Assembly (NCBI GenBank): GCA_964494505.1
Contig: CAZBRO010000013.1
Location: 66,228-130,227, forward strand
Source: CAIYRG01 sp964494505
GTDB taxonomy: Bacteria > Pseudomonadota > Alphaproteobacteria > Micropepsales > Micropepsaceae
Direction: 5' to 3'
Length of the DNA: 64,000 nucleotides
Notes under the pieces: model-generated
Databases searched by the model: none
The model's input: only the letters and a program-made list of their open reading frames with translations
What the model was told of the DNA's origin: nothing
Shown: positions 42,201 through 53,000 of the stretch, one piece after another
Layout of the letters: each line of letters begins with the position of its first letter
Numbering within the stretch: position 1 is the first letter of the stretch
Made by a program: the position numbers and the translations under genes

Positions 42201-44036
42201 GCGGTGGGCAATTTCCTGCACCTGGTCCATACCGCTCAGAACGGCAACTGGACGCGCGATTATTTCTACGAGGAACCCAGCCTCATCGAGTCTAGCGCGG
42301 TCAGCAATCGCTTGAGCCGCACGGCCGTCGGATCGGCAAGCGAGACCTATTCCCATGACGCGCACGGCAATATCACGGCGATGCCTCATCTTGCGGCGAT
42401 GGTCTGGGACTTCATGGATCGGCTGCAATCTGCCGATCTAGGTGGCGGCGGCGCCGTCTTCTTTCTCTACGACTCCTCGGGCCAGCGGGTTCGCAAGATC
42501 GTCGAACGCCAGAACGGCACGAAGCAGGAGGAACGGTTCTATATCGGGACGGGCTATGAGGTTTATCGCGAATATGACGGCGCTGGAGCAAACGCGATCC
42601 TGGAGCGGCAGACGCTCCATATAGCCGACGGAGTGCAGCGCCTCGCCCTGGTGGAGACGCGCACCAAGGGCGATGACGGGCTGCCGGCGCAACTCGTGCG
42701 TTATCAGTTCAGCAATCATCTGGGTTCGGCCTGCCTGGAGTTGGACGATGCAGGGCAGGTGATTTCGTACGAAGAATATTATCCCTATGGCAGCACGTCC
42801 TATCAGGCGGGGCGCAGCACAGCCGAGGTGAGCCTCAAACGCTATCGCTACACCGGCAAGGAACGGGACGAGGAGACGGGGATCACCTATCACGGTGCGC
42901 GATACTATGCCCCGTGGCTTGGACGATGGACGTCCGCCGATCCGGCCGGGCTCGCTGCGGGTATGAATCTGTACCGCTATGCCGACGCGAACCCCGTGCG
43001 CTTCAACGATCCGGCGGGGTTGGAGCCCAAGACCACGTATCTGGGTTCGAGCCGTGACGACAAATATGTCGCCCGGCTGGAGTCAACCTGGGGCGGAAAC
43101 CAATATTGGTCGGAGGAAGGATCAAACGGGGCCGGCTGGTATGTGCGCACCGAAGGCAACACGATCCTCGAACCCGTCCGCAAATTGTATCCCATCCAGC
43201 CCGGCGACATCACCTATGGCCTCGATCTTGGCGAGGTGCCCAAGCGGGACGTCTGGGTCGAAATGAACAAGGACAAGGATGAGGACGACGATCCCGCTCA
43301 GCGCACCTTGCTGCCCACCGCGGGTAATAAGGTTCTCGACAAATATTTCGCGCAGCAAGGCGGAAAGAAGGATTGGGTCGACGTCGATCTGGACGCTCTG
43401 GATGAGAACGGCCGGCATTTGTGGAGCTGCCGCAACGAGAACAATCCCGACGATTGCCGCGTCAACGATTATGTGAAATTGCCGGTCGGAACGTCGGACG
43501 TCGAAATGCAGATGGCCGCCGGCGGGGCCGGCAAAATCTTCGGAGGCCTCGCGCGGCTTCTGGGCATTGGCGCTGAAGTCGTTAGCGACGAGGCCACTCT
43601 CGCGGCAAAGGCAGCGGGCAACCGCGCGGAAAGCGGCACATTCGAGATCGTAAACAACAGCCCCCGCAATAGCATTGGTGAATTAGCACGCGAGACCGGG
43701 GGGCGAGTCGCTATCGAAAGAGTTGTGCCGGAAGGGTTCGAGTATGATGGACGAAATATGATCGTCCATGAGGGGGAAGCCTATTATCAATCGCGCTTCG
43801 GCACATCCGGCAAGAAAGCGGGCGCTTGGTTCCGGTTCTACGGGGTGGATAGCAAAGGGGTTCGCCAAATAGGTTGGGTCGGAAAGCAGCAGATAGCGGT
43901 CGAACCCTTCGATCCTTATTTGTACGAAAGACCTGATCTTTCAGGAACGCGCGTAATGGGACCGAAAGAAACCGGCACGGCGGCGGAAGCCAATGAGTGG
44001 CTCCGCAGGCGGGGGGTGAATCTGTTCTTCGAATAA
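36270..44036 (+). CDS. Tc toxin TcB-TcC fusion (SpvB / TcdB middle / RHS core / variable tail)
   Basis: About 2588 residues. SpvB domain from about residue 24 (SVPKGGGAIRGIGEKF, LSYDSGAGNGPFGLGW); FG-GAP/VCBS-like repeats near 552-695 (DLDGDGLADI, DLSGDGLTDL, DIDGSGAADI); TcdB middle domains with GVEREFRGFGMVEQWDTE near 826; YD/RHS repeats; RHS core ending about 2250 with YHGARYYAPWLGRW and two DPAG motifs whose Asp residues are 23 apart, as expected for the aspartyl self-cleavage site. The tail 2251-2588 is the presumed effector. By family it forms a hollow cocoon that docks on TcA. The frame is open back to TTGs at 36168 and 36072, but residues before 36270 do not look like protein. CTG at 36270 follows CCGGGGGGGAAG, so the start is uncertain. 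TcA follows in the same operon. Confidence 0.88.
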   Translation: MSKQTLDPEPKTATEGAGESLIPSISVPKGGGAIRGIGEKFGANPATGTASMTLPIFVSASIFSPALGLSYDSGAGNGPFGLGWTLSVPFIVRKTDKGLPKYQDAEETDVFILSDAEDLVPVIIPQAGGWIRQDFSATRAGAIYAVQRYRPRIEGSFARIERWTNAADGTSFWKTVSANNVTSLYGVGAGGRIADPKDASKIFKWLLEQSYDEKGNVIAYEYAAENRDSVPQVPHEWNRSAGAQRYLKAVHYGNRTPYYPDPQAPSSLALPSDWLFHVVFDYGDHDTAVPTLEPDAPWPVRTDPFSTYRAGFEVRTYRLCRRVLMFHAFAELGPSACLVRSTDFTYAARDDGPGMSFLTRAQQTAYRRNPDGQSYTILDPQTGEALSPRAMPPVTLSYSDAVVDETLRTVDGGALENLPYGVDGTHYQWLDLDSEGLPGVLTEQTGGWFYKRNISNLPRDDSGNVLPDTGPPAGTVRAAFEPVELVATLPSTAALAAGGQQFLDLAGDGRQCLVQTDRFLPGYYARDEDGAWQTFIPFAESPNIAWADPNLRILDLDGDGLADILISEDEVFTWYPSLGKDGFAAGETVRKPFDENDGPALLFADGTQSIYLADLSGDGLTDLVRIRNGEVCYWPNLGYGRFGAKIEMSNAPVFDTPDGFDQARIRLADIDGSGAADIIYLGRSEVVLHFNQSGNAWAVPRVLKQFTAPDNIASVVAVDLLGNGTACLVWSSPLPGDAGRQMRYVDLMGGQKPHLLTGIDNNLGTQTSVQYAASTQFYLRDRLTGTPWLTKLPFPVHVVERVEIRDEVGKTRFVSRYAYHHGYFDGVEREFRGFGMVEQWDTEAFAAFIEDDAANIDSATDLPAVLTRTWLHTGANLPDAGVSAHFKDAYYREPGLAPDALDAMLLQDTTLPAGVTQADGPVLPWTLSPDEEREARRSLKGSVLRQEIYALDGSAEEPQPYSVSESNLTIELLQPQGQNRHSVFFTHARETIEYRYERKLYEVGAERLADPRVKHSMVLALDAYGNPLQTVEIGYGRRFDSPDPLLTEGDKKKQKQILATLTESRYTNAISAGESYRVPLPAESRTYELLNLAPRANRPNTTNLFRFEEMQQAVQTVGDGQHEIAYEDIHASGVQGADPYRRRIAETRVLYRKDDLSAALPLGTAEPLALPYESYRLAFTPGLLAVLGAKISPPDATSLLTGSTGAFLDLDGDGQLWSPSGRVFFSPDLAHPDAVFARGHRYLACAAQDPFGNISLVSYDPYELFVAQTTDALGNVTTAQYDYRVLLPDLVTDPNGNRTAIAFDVLGLAAGSAVMGKAAGPGGKAEGDSLEGFVPDLTDSVIAAFLNDPVAPATDLLGNATTRTIYDVNRYARTGQPVFTATLARETHVADLAPGQQTKVQIAFSYSDGAGRAIQKKVQAEPGPVESGGPDVASRWTASGWTIFNNKDKPVRQYEPFFTAAHDFEFAVQRGVSPTLFYDPRMRVAATLHPNHTYEKVLFDPWWQQTWDVNDTVTLDPTADPDVAPWFARLEANAYSPSWHALRSDAAYAAQAALRWPDAAVRQAETEAAAKAAAHANTPANAHFDVLGRAFLTVADNGAEKHLTRVEQDIQGYRRAATDALGRIAVTADFDMLGAVLQQASMEAGDRWTLYDAGGRPIRAWDSRGHTFRTEYDALRRPVRAFVQGTDTQDPAKEILFAKTEYGEGQPNDAALNLRTRVFRVSDGAGILTSMGVNPMTGADEAYDFKGNLLCSTRQFAQDYKTVPDWAGNPALEPDIFVASTVYDALNRPVTLTMPDMSAVKPIYNEANLLAGLAVNLQGAATLSSFVTGIVYNAKGQRELIEYGNGTSTAYTYDPDTYRLTQLYTARSASAFPGDDPTPPNPPRGVQNLSYIYDPTGNISAIRDGAQQTVYFNNQVVPPDADYVYDPLYRLIAAQGREHIGQTTLPQTTWNDEFRIHLPHPQDGQAMRLYNETYAYDAVGNFLHLVHTAQNGNWTRDYFYEEPSLIESSAVSNRLSRTAVGSASETYSHDAHGNITAMPHLAAMVWDFMDRLQSADLGGGGAVFFLYDSSGQRVRKIVERQNGTKQEERFYIGTGYEVYREYDGAGANAILERQTLHIADGVQRLALVETRTKGDDGLPAQLVRYQFSNHLGSACLELDDAGQVISYEEYYPYGSTSYQAGRSTAEVSLKRYRYTGKERDEETGITYHGARYYAPWLGRWTSADPAGLAAGMNLYRYADANPVRFNDPAGLEPKTTYLGSSRDDKYVARLESTWGGNQYWSEEGSNGAGWYVRTEGNTILEPVRKLYPIQPGDITYGLDLGEVPKRDVWVEMNKDKDEDDDPAQRTLLPTAGNKVLDKYFAQQGGKKDWVDVDLDALDENGRHLWSCRNENNPDDCRVNDYVKLPVGTSDVEMQMAAGGAGKIFGGLARLLGIGAEVVSDEATLAAKAAGNRAESGTFEIVNNSPRNSIGELARETGGRVAIERVVPEGFEYDGRNMIVHEGEAYYQSRFGTSGKKAGAWFRFYGVDSKGVRQIGWVGKQQIAVEPFDPYLYERPDLSGTRVMGPKETGTAAEANEWLRRRGVNLFFE

Positions 44037-44093
44037 CCGGCACGGCGTTGGGGGCAAATCGCAAATACCAACATTGCGATGAGAGAGGGGAAA

Positions 44094-47000
44094 ATGGCCT
44101 ACTCATTGGTTGGGACCCTGATCCCGATACCGGCGTCCGGCGCAAATCTGCGCATCGAAGCGTGGGATGCGGCCGGGCTGTGCCCGGATCTGATCGACGT
44201 CGCCGCTTCCGACGCTCGCGGGCGTTTCGAGATGATTCTCGATCCCGATTACCTTGCGGCGCTGTTGCCGGAGAAGGTGCCGCAGATCGCCTTTCGCATA
44301 TTCAACAGCGGCAAAGCCGTCGCCCAGGCCAAACAGATTGTCTGGGCGGTCAATACACAAACGGCGCAACTGCAGATTCCGCTCGCCGCGGCGGCCAATC
44401 CCACCACCGCGCTCGTACCCGCGCAGGCGGTCGTGCGCGGGACCGTCTTCAACGCGGATGGATCGTCCGCGCCAAATCGCACCGTGCAGGCGTTCGACAG
44501 CAATCTTGCGGCAACCGGATTTGCGCAGGTTCAACTCGGCCAAGCCACGACCGCGGCGGATGGGAGCTACGAAATCCACTACGTCATGCCGCCGAACGGC
44601 AAGCTCAAACCCGATCTCATCGTCCGCGTCGAGGCGATTGCACCGCCCTCTACGAACGTGCCGGCGCGTCCGCCTGCGGCAAGTTCTGCGCTCATCTCGA
44701 ATGCGCCAACCGTTGCCATGGTCGATCTCGGTCTCGACGACGCCGTGGCCGCGCTTCCGTCGGAATATCGTGCGCTCGCTACCCTCGCGCAACCGGTTGC
44801 AGGGCGCGCGAAGCTCGGGCTCGCCGATTTGACCGACGAACAAATCGTCTTTGTCGCCGGCAGCACGGGAATTCAGCCCGACCGTATGACGACGATGGCG
44901 CAGGCGGCACAGCTTGCCCGCGACGCGGGCGGCGGCATCGACGCCGAAATCTTCTACGGGCTCTTGCGCAGCGGCCACGAAGGAGATTTGGCGGCGCTCG
45001 CCTCCGTTCCGGTGGACGTTCAGCGGCCACGGCTCGAACTCGCAATCGAGCGCAATTTGATCTCAGCGACATACGAACCGCAGATCGATACGATACTCAC
45101 CCAATTGCAAAACGCCGTTGCGGCGCGGGCGATGCCGGCGACGGGAGCCTCAAGCGTTAGTACGGCGCTGGCCAACGCTTTGGCGAGTCGCGACGTACAG
45201 ACGGCCTTTGTCGCCCGCTGGATCGGCCGCACCCGCAGCGTTCAGCAATTCTGGAACGACGTGCGGACGGATGCAGCGCTAGGTCCCTCCGCCGGCGATC
45301 TTGAGACGACGCTGCGTCTCGACATGCTGTTCGGCGGTTTCCAACCGGCGCTTGCCGAACTCAAGGCGCGCCGGCAGGCTGGAAGCATCAAATCGCTGCG
45401 CGATCTTGCGCGCTGGCGGGATGGCGACTGGCAGGCCTTCCTCACCGCGACGGGTACGCCCGCATCGGTTCCGGGAGACACGCAGGCAGCAAAGGTCGCC
45501 GCCTGGGCCGCGAAGCTGCAGTTGAGCGTGCGCACCGCGTTTCCCACCGAATATCTTCGCGGCCGCGCCGCGGTTGCGCCTCCGCCGCTTCCCACGAAGT
45601 TCGTGCCGATTCTCGCCGCGGCAAATCCCGCGCTCGATCTCACACGGCCGCTGCCCGATGCGCCCAATTGGGGCACCATCGCGGTTGCCGACCAGCCGGC
45701 CGCGCGCGCGGAATGGGCGCAATTCCAGCGTGAGGCGCGCACTTTCGGCGCGGTGCCGGCGCGTGCATTGCTTGCCAGCGTCGTGCAGGCGAGCGGCGTG
45801 AATCCCATTCGCAGCGCAGCCAATCAGGTACTTGCCGCCTCCACTGCCGATTTCGAGCTCACTACGGTCGATCAATATTTGACCGCCAATCCGAAGGCGC
45901 TCGACGGCGTGGATGCAGGCGCCCGTCCGGCGGTGATCGGCTACCTTAAGGGCGTGCAGCGCATCGTGCGGCTGGCGGGGAAACCGGAAGCGGTCGAGCA
46001 ATTGCTGGCAGACGGTCTGGATTCCGCCATGAGGATCGCGCGGATTCCGCGCGCCGAATTCGTTGACCGCTACACCACGCTCTTCGGCGGTGATGCGACG
46101 GCGCACGATGTGTTCTCTGCCGCCTTCCGGTCGGCCGCCACCGCGCAACTCGCATTGACGACAGTCGCGCAGTCGATGACGGACATCAGCCCATGGGCCA
46201 TACGCGGAGGCTCGACAGCGAAATTCTCTCCGCCGGATTTCGGTGCGGTGCTTTCTCTGATGAAGAATGCCGCCGGAGCGACGGATGGCGCCGCATCCTG
46301 GCCCACATTGTTTCAGGGCGAAGCCTGGTGCGACTGCGACGATTGCCAATCGATCTACGGTCCGGCAGCCTATTTCGTCGACCTGCTGCATATGCTCGAT
46401 CCCGACGGCAGCGACGACGCCCCCGTAGATCATCTGTTCGCGCGCCGGCCTGACCTGCCCAACCTCCTGCTCACCTGCGACAACACCAATACGGCGCTGC
46501 CCTACATCGATGTCGTCAACGAAATCCTCGAACTGCATATCGCCGCAAATAATGGCTACGTGAACCCGGCGACCGGCCAGCCTTACGCAACCTCCACCAG
46601 TTATGACAGCACAGGTCTATCGGCCGCCGAACTCCGCGCCGTGCCGCAGAATCTGATCGGCGATGTCTACGACAAGGCGCTCACGGAGGCCGTTTTTCCG
46701 TTCACGCTTCCGTTCCGGCGCGCCCTTGCGGTGATGCGGTCCTATCTCGATGAACTCGGCACGAGCTATTACGACGTGCTTGACGCGTTTGGCCCCGGCA
46801 CGGGAAGCGACGGCCTCAGCGCTGCCGAGCGGCTCGCCGCGGAAACGCTCGGTTTAACGATCCGGCAATTCAAGCTGATTGCCGGCATGCCGGTGCCCGA
46901 CGATCAGCCGCTCGCGCTTCCTGCGTTCTACGGCTATGACGCGCAAGATCCGAACTGGCAGGCGAAACTTGCCGCCGTCCCGGAACTCCTGCTGCGCACG

Positions 47001-50000
47001 GGGATCGCATATGACGATCTGTATGCGCTGATCGGAGATCAAACTCAGTCCGGCACCTATTTCCTCAATCGCGATGGCGCGGTCGCGCTCGACCCGCCGG
47101 TTGCCTGCCAGATCGACGGCACGAGCCTGCACGCTGCTGCGGACACCTGGGATCGCCTGCACCGGTTCATCCGGCTGTGGCGCGCCACATCCTGGTCGAT
47201 TGCCGACCTCGACCGGGTGCTGTTCGCCATCGGCGCGCAAGCCGATCACAGCGTGACACTCGACCGCGACGCGCTTCGCCGCGTGGCTCTGGTGGAAAGC
47301 ACCCTCGATGCCCTCGATCAGCCTTTGGCCGCGGTGCTGGCGCTGTGGTCCGATCTCGACAGTTGGGGCACCGATTCACTGTATTTGAGCCTCTTTCAGA
47401 ATCGGAACGTGGCGCGGCTCGACGATGCCGCCGCATTCAGGCTCGCGGGCGATCCCACAGCCAAGCCCGCAACCGGCGCTGGCGAACTGGCGACGGCGAC
47501 CGAGCCGATGTCGTCCCATGTCGCGACCATCCTTGCAGCACTCCGGATTGCGGCGGCCGATCTTGAGGCGATTTGGGACCATGCGCTCGAGGTTGCGGCA
47601 TTTGGCGCTGCGGTCACGACGCGCGATCAGACATTGCTCAACCTTCACAACCTTACCGTCGTCTATCGCTATACGGTGTTGGCGAAAGGGCTGTCGCTTC
47701 GGATCGCCGACCTTGTCGAGCTGTTGCGGCTCACAGGCGCAAATCCCTTCACGGCGAATGACCCTGCGCCGACGCTTGCTTTCATTGATCAGGTGACCGC
47801 CGTAGGCGCTTCGGGTTGCTCGGTCGCCACGCTTGCCTATCTCTACCGCTGCTATGCTGCACCCGGTCAGGGTCCTGCACCTGCGGACAGTGTCGTATCC
47901 GACGCGCTCGCGAAGATCTGGACGGCATTGCGCGGCGTGCGGCAGGACACTGCCATCGCTGAGGATCCCGACGGCACGCTGCTGGCGTCGCGGCTTGCAC
48001 TGGTGCAGCCGCCCGAAATCGTGCGCGCAATTCTCGACGCGCTCGACCCCAGCAAGGGGCTGAGTGCCGCTGCGCGCAAGCAGGCGCTCGACGACGGCCT
48101 TGAACCGATCCTCGGTGCCGGACTCGCAGATGCCGAAACGCAGGTGCTTGGTACGCCCGATCCCGATCCGAACGACGCCATCGCGCTCGCGGCGCGCAAG
48201 CTCGCCAATCAGACCGCGGTGCTCGTTTCCGTATCGGCCGCGCTGCGGATTTCTTTCAGCCAGTCGGCAGCCGTCTCTGTCGTTGCCGGAACGCTAGGCC
48301 TGACCGATTCGATGGCGCGCGCGCTCCTCACCGATTGGATCCCCGGCGATGGTGGAACCGCCCTCGATACGCTGCTCGATCTCGCCGGTGGAGGTTTGAA
48401 CCGGCAATTGTTCGACGGCGCCGGATACACGAACCCGGAGCAGGGCACGGAAATTGCCGATTCGGTTGCGCTTCAGACGACCATGGGCACCGCGCCGCGC
48501 GGTGCCGTTTGGACCGGTTATCTGCTGCCGCTGGGCGATGGCGACCACAGCTTTGTGCTGCGCACGGACGGGGCATGTTCCATCGCCATTGGCGATGCGC
48601 CCGAGATTTCATTTCCCGCGCAATTGGACGGGACCAGGCCGCTGATCGTCGACAACGCGCCGCCGCCGGTGACACTCACTGCCGATCGGCTGGTCAAGAT
48701 CGTGGTGCGTTATGACAGCGGCAGCGCGCCCGGCACGTTCGCGCTGCTGTGGAAGCTCGCAGGCGCCAGCACGGCCACACCGGTGGCGCCGGAATATATG
48801 TTCCCCACCTTGACCGCGCTTGTCGAAGACGGAAAGGGACCGGGCTTTGCCTGGAAACGCGCGCACAAGGCCTCGTTGCTGATCCTCGGACTTGGCCTGA
48901 CCGAGGAAGAGATCGCCTATGCGGAATCGGGCGATCAGCCTTTTGGCGCATTTCACCTCCGCGATCTGCCAATGCAGGCGCCGGCGCCAGATGCCATCCA
49001 TGCCGCCATGGCGCGCTGGCAGGAACTCGCAGCGTTCATTCGGGTGCGCGCGTCGCTGCCGGTTTCCGACACCACCCTTGCCGGTGTTCTGGAGTCGCGA
49101 ACGCCCGCGAATACACCCGATCCACTTGGCTGGTGGACAGAGAGCCTGTGTGCCGCCGCGGGCTGGGATCCCGATGCCGTGCAGCCATTGCTGACGCCGG
49201 TTCCGGATTGGACCGCGTCCGGTGCGACGGTCGTTGCCGGGCTGCTAGCAGGCGTTGCCGGTGCGCTTCCCGCCGGGGGACCGTTCGAACTCGGCAGGCG
49301 GCTTGCGGCCCTTCAGCGGTGTCTCGATCTCGTCAAACGCATCGGAGTGTCCGGAGACGCGCCCGCCGGGACACGCCCGACTCTTAGGCTGTGGGCCGCA
49401 GCCGAGCCCGATTCCGTGGCGGCCGGCGAAGCCGTGCAGGCCGTGCGCGCGCGCTACACCGACGACACGCAATGGTATCAGGTGGCGCAGACGCGCAACG
49501 ACACGCTCCGCCAGCAGCAGCGGGACGCGCTCGTGGCCCATATCATGCCGCGAATCACGATCGACGGTGCACCGCCCAAGGACGTCAACGCGCTCTACGA
49601 ACATTTCCTGATCGATGTCGAAATGTGCGCCTGCGGTCAGACTTCACGCGTGTTGCAGGGCATTTCCACCGTGCAATTGTTCATCCAGCGCATCCTGCTC
49701 GGCCTCGAAAAGCCGATCTCGCCGAGCCGCATCGATCCGGACAAATGGGAGTGGAACCAGGAATACCGGGTGTGGCAGGCAAACCGCGAAATCTTCCTTT
49801 ATCCGGAAAATTGGATCGACCCGGAGCTTCGCGTCGACAAGACGCCGTTCTTCGCGGACCTGCAGTCGCAACTGAGCCAAGGTCCGCTGGACAGCGACAA
49901 TGTCGAAGAGGCGTTCGAGGATTACCTCCTCAAGCTCGATCAGGTGTCGCGGCTGAAGATTTGCGCACTCCATTGGCAGCGCGAGGGAAAGCTCACGGAT

Positions 50001-53000
50001 GCCGATTCGGAAATTTCCAACGCCGCCATCATCGACACATTGCATGTGGTGGCGCGCACACCGGGTGCCCACCCGGTCTATTTCTACCGCACGCTGCTCG
50101 GGACGGCCTCGGGCAATGGCGGCACCGAGTGGACGCCCTGGCAGAAGATCGACGTCGATATCCAGAGCGACGGCGATGCCGGCGACGTCCACATCCTGCT
50201 CGTGACCTACGACCGGCGGCTGTATCTTTTCTGGGCGTTGTTCAGCGAGGTTCCCGAGCCGTCCCAGCCGGGCGCCACGGAAGGGGATTCGCCCTCTCCG
50301 CCGCTGACCCATTGGGAAATCCGGTTGGCTTGGTCGACGTGCCGCAACGGCGTGTGGTCGGCGAAACAGGTCAGCTCGCAATCGATCGTCTCGAACCGGT
50401 TCATCACCGAAGGCGAAAGCGGCGCCTACAAGGACGCGATTCACGAATACAAGCACCGCCTGAACCAGGCGAACTCGATCTACCGGAAGGCCGCCCAGAA
50501 GGTGACCGCAGCCGAGAACGATCTGTGGACCGAACTCGGAAACGGCTCGTCGGGCATGCGCCACGCGCTGATCCAAAGCATCGCCGCGGTGGTCGGCAGC
50601 GACGTCAACGATATTTATAGTGTGCTGTCGACGCTGTTCTTTTTTCTGCTCAACAATGTCGAAGATCTGGAAGCCTGGCTCAACGGACAGCACACGACAT
50701 TTCCATCGTGGATTGACGGCATCTACAAGCAAGTCGCGCAGTGGCATCAGGACGATGGCAACGTCCCCCTCATCGCCACGCCGGCTGCGGCATCGCTGAA
50801 GAAGGATTACGACCGGATTCTCGACCTGCGCAAGACTCGCGATGATTTGCTCGACGAGTATGAGAAACTGAAAAAGGCCCTCGCCGATTTCAACGGCGGC
50901 ATGTCGGCGCTCGCGGTTCCGGGATACACAAAGCGCTCCGATCATACGTTCTGGATATCGACTGCGGATGGTGTCGATATCGATGTCGCGCGCCACGACG
51001 ACAAAAGTTCGCCGCGCCAAATCGGGACGTTCTCCTTGTCTGAAGACGGCCGCTCGCTGAGCGCAAAATCTGTCGGCAGCGGACGCTACAATCTTTCACG
51101 CCAGACGCCGCGCCACAGCGATCCCGACATCAACGCGTTTCGCGTCGATGTTTCCGGCGGCAAGGGGCTCGACCTCGAAGGGATGCCGAATCTGCTTGGG
51201 CGCGTGCACGACGCCGATTTCTTCGACGAGCACTGGTGGCATCATCCAGCGACGAGCGACAATCCGCGCCCGTTCTTCGTGGCGAAGGGCTCCGATGTCG
51301 AGGTTGCTCTGCCGTTTGCGGCACAGACCGTGGACGAGCCGGCCGTTTCCCCCATTTTCGAGCAAGGCGGCGTCGCGATTTCCGGCAATTACGTCCTTCC
51401 GGGTATCAACCCCGTGCAGAACGCGCCGCCGGGCGGTCCGCAGCAACAGACACGCGCATCCGATGCGCTTCAGGTAAGCGCCAATGAGCCCATGGTGGAA
51501 GATGCCGCCGAAATCATTCAGGACGGCAAATCCTTCGGCCTGAACATGTTTGCGCCCAATACGCTTCCGACAGTCACCGTTCAGCCGCTCTATTGCTTCG
51601 AACCTGCCCATCACCCGTTCGTACGGTCCCTTATCAAGCGGCTCGAACGCGATGGTGTGGACGGGCTTCTCAAGACGAGGGCGCAGAATCCCTCGGGCAG
51701 CGATCATGGGGAACACGGCGCCTATTTCGACTCGACCTACGATCCGTCCGCCGCGTTCGTCTCCTATCCCTATTCGCCACATGATGTGGACTTCCGGCCG
51801 CAAGGGCCCTACGCGCCGTACAATTGGGAATTGTTCTTCCATGTGCCGTATCTGATCGCCGCGCGTCTCATGCAGGACGCGCGCTATGACGATGCCAGAC
51901 GCTGGCTGCACTACATTTTCGATCCGACCGCATCCTCGAAGGAGGATGCGCCGACCCGGTTCTGGAAGCTGCAGCCGTTCCGCGACAACACCGACACTCT
52001 GAATGCCGCCCAATTGATGACGGCTCTGGCGACCAACGCGCCTCCCGACGTCGCAGCGAGCGTCAAGGCCGAGATCGATCAGTGGAATCGCTACCCCGCC
52101 GATCCGCACCGCATCGCACGGCTCCGGCTCTCGGCGTATCAGAAGGCGATCGTCTTCAAATATCTCGACAATCTCATTGCCTGGGCCGATTCGCTTTTCA
52201 CGCAGAACACCATCGAAACGATCAATCAGGCGACCCAGCTTTATGTGTTCGCGAGCGACTTGCTGGGCCCGCGTCCGGAGCATGTACCGCAGAAGAGCGA
52301 TATCCAGCCCTTCACCTACAGTCAGGTCCGCGGCCAGCTCGACCAGATGTCCGACATGGTGGCGGAGGTCGAGTGCATGATCTATCCGGCGCCGCAGTCC
52401 AAATCGATGAACCCGCCCCAGCCGGTGGCGCATGCGCTTCTGGGAATCGGCCATCTGGGCTTGATATGGCCGAGCGCGGCGACACCGGATGTGCCCACGG
52501 TTCCGCTCGCATTCTGTGTGCCGCCGAACAGCAAGCTTCTGAGCTATTTCGATACCATCGACGACCGCTTGTTCAAGATCCGGCACTGCATGAACATCGA
52601 AGGCGTGGTACAGCAATTGCCGCTGTTCCAGCCGCCCATCGATCCTGCCTTGCTCGTGCGCGCCGCCGCGATGGGCCTCGATATCGGGAGCATCCTCGCC
52701 GATCTCTCCGCGCCGCTGCCGTTCCACCGCTTTTCCACAATGCTTGGAAGAGCGCTGGAACTTTGTGCCGATCTCAAATCGCTGGGCGGCCAGCTTCTGT
52801 CCGCACTTGAAAAGCAGGATGCCGAAGCGCTGGCGCTGTTGCGGGCGGCCAACGATTCCGCACTCCTCAAGGCGGTGCTCGATATCAAGAAGCAGCAGGT
52901 CAAGGAGGCCGAGACCAACAAGGATGCGCTGCAGAAATCGCGCGATGTGGCGCAGGCGAAATATGCCTATTACGCGTCGCGCGCATTCATGAACGTATGG

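Noticed and set aside
37920..42428. Long minus-strand frames (37920-40109 and 40305-42428) opposite the TcB-TcC gene.
   Set aside because: They mirror the codon bias of the toxin gene, have no ribosome sites and no protein-like pattern.
36270..44036. Interbacterial Rhs/polymorphic toxin with immunity gene.
   Set aside because: The SpvB and TcB middle domains and the adjacent TcA identify a Tc toxin. No small immunity ORF lies in the 57 bases before TcA, and there is no VgrG or PAAR nearby.
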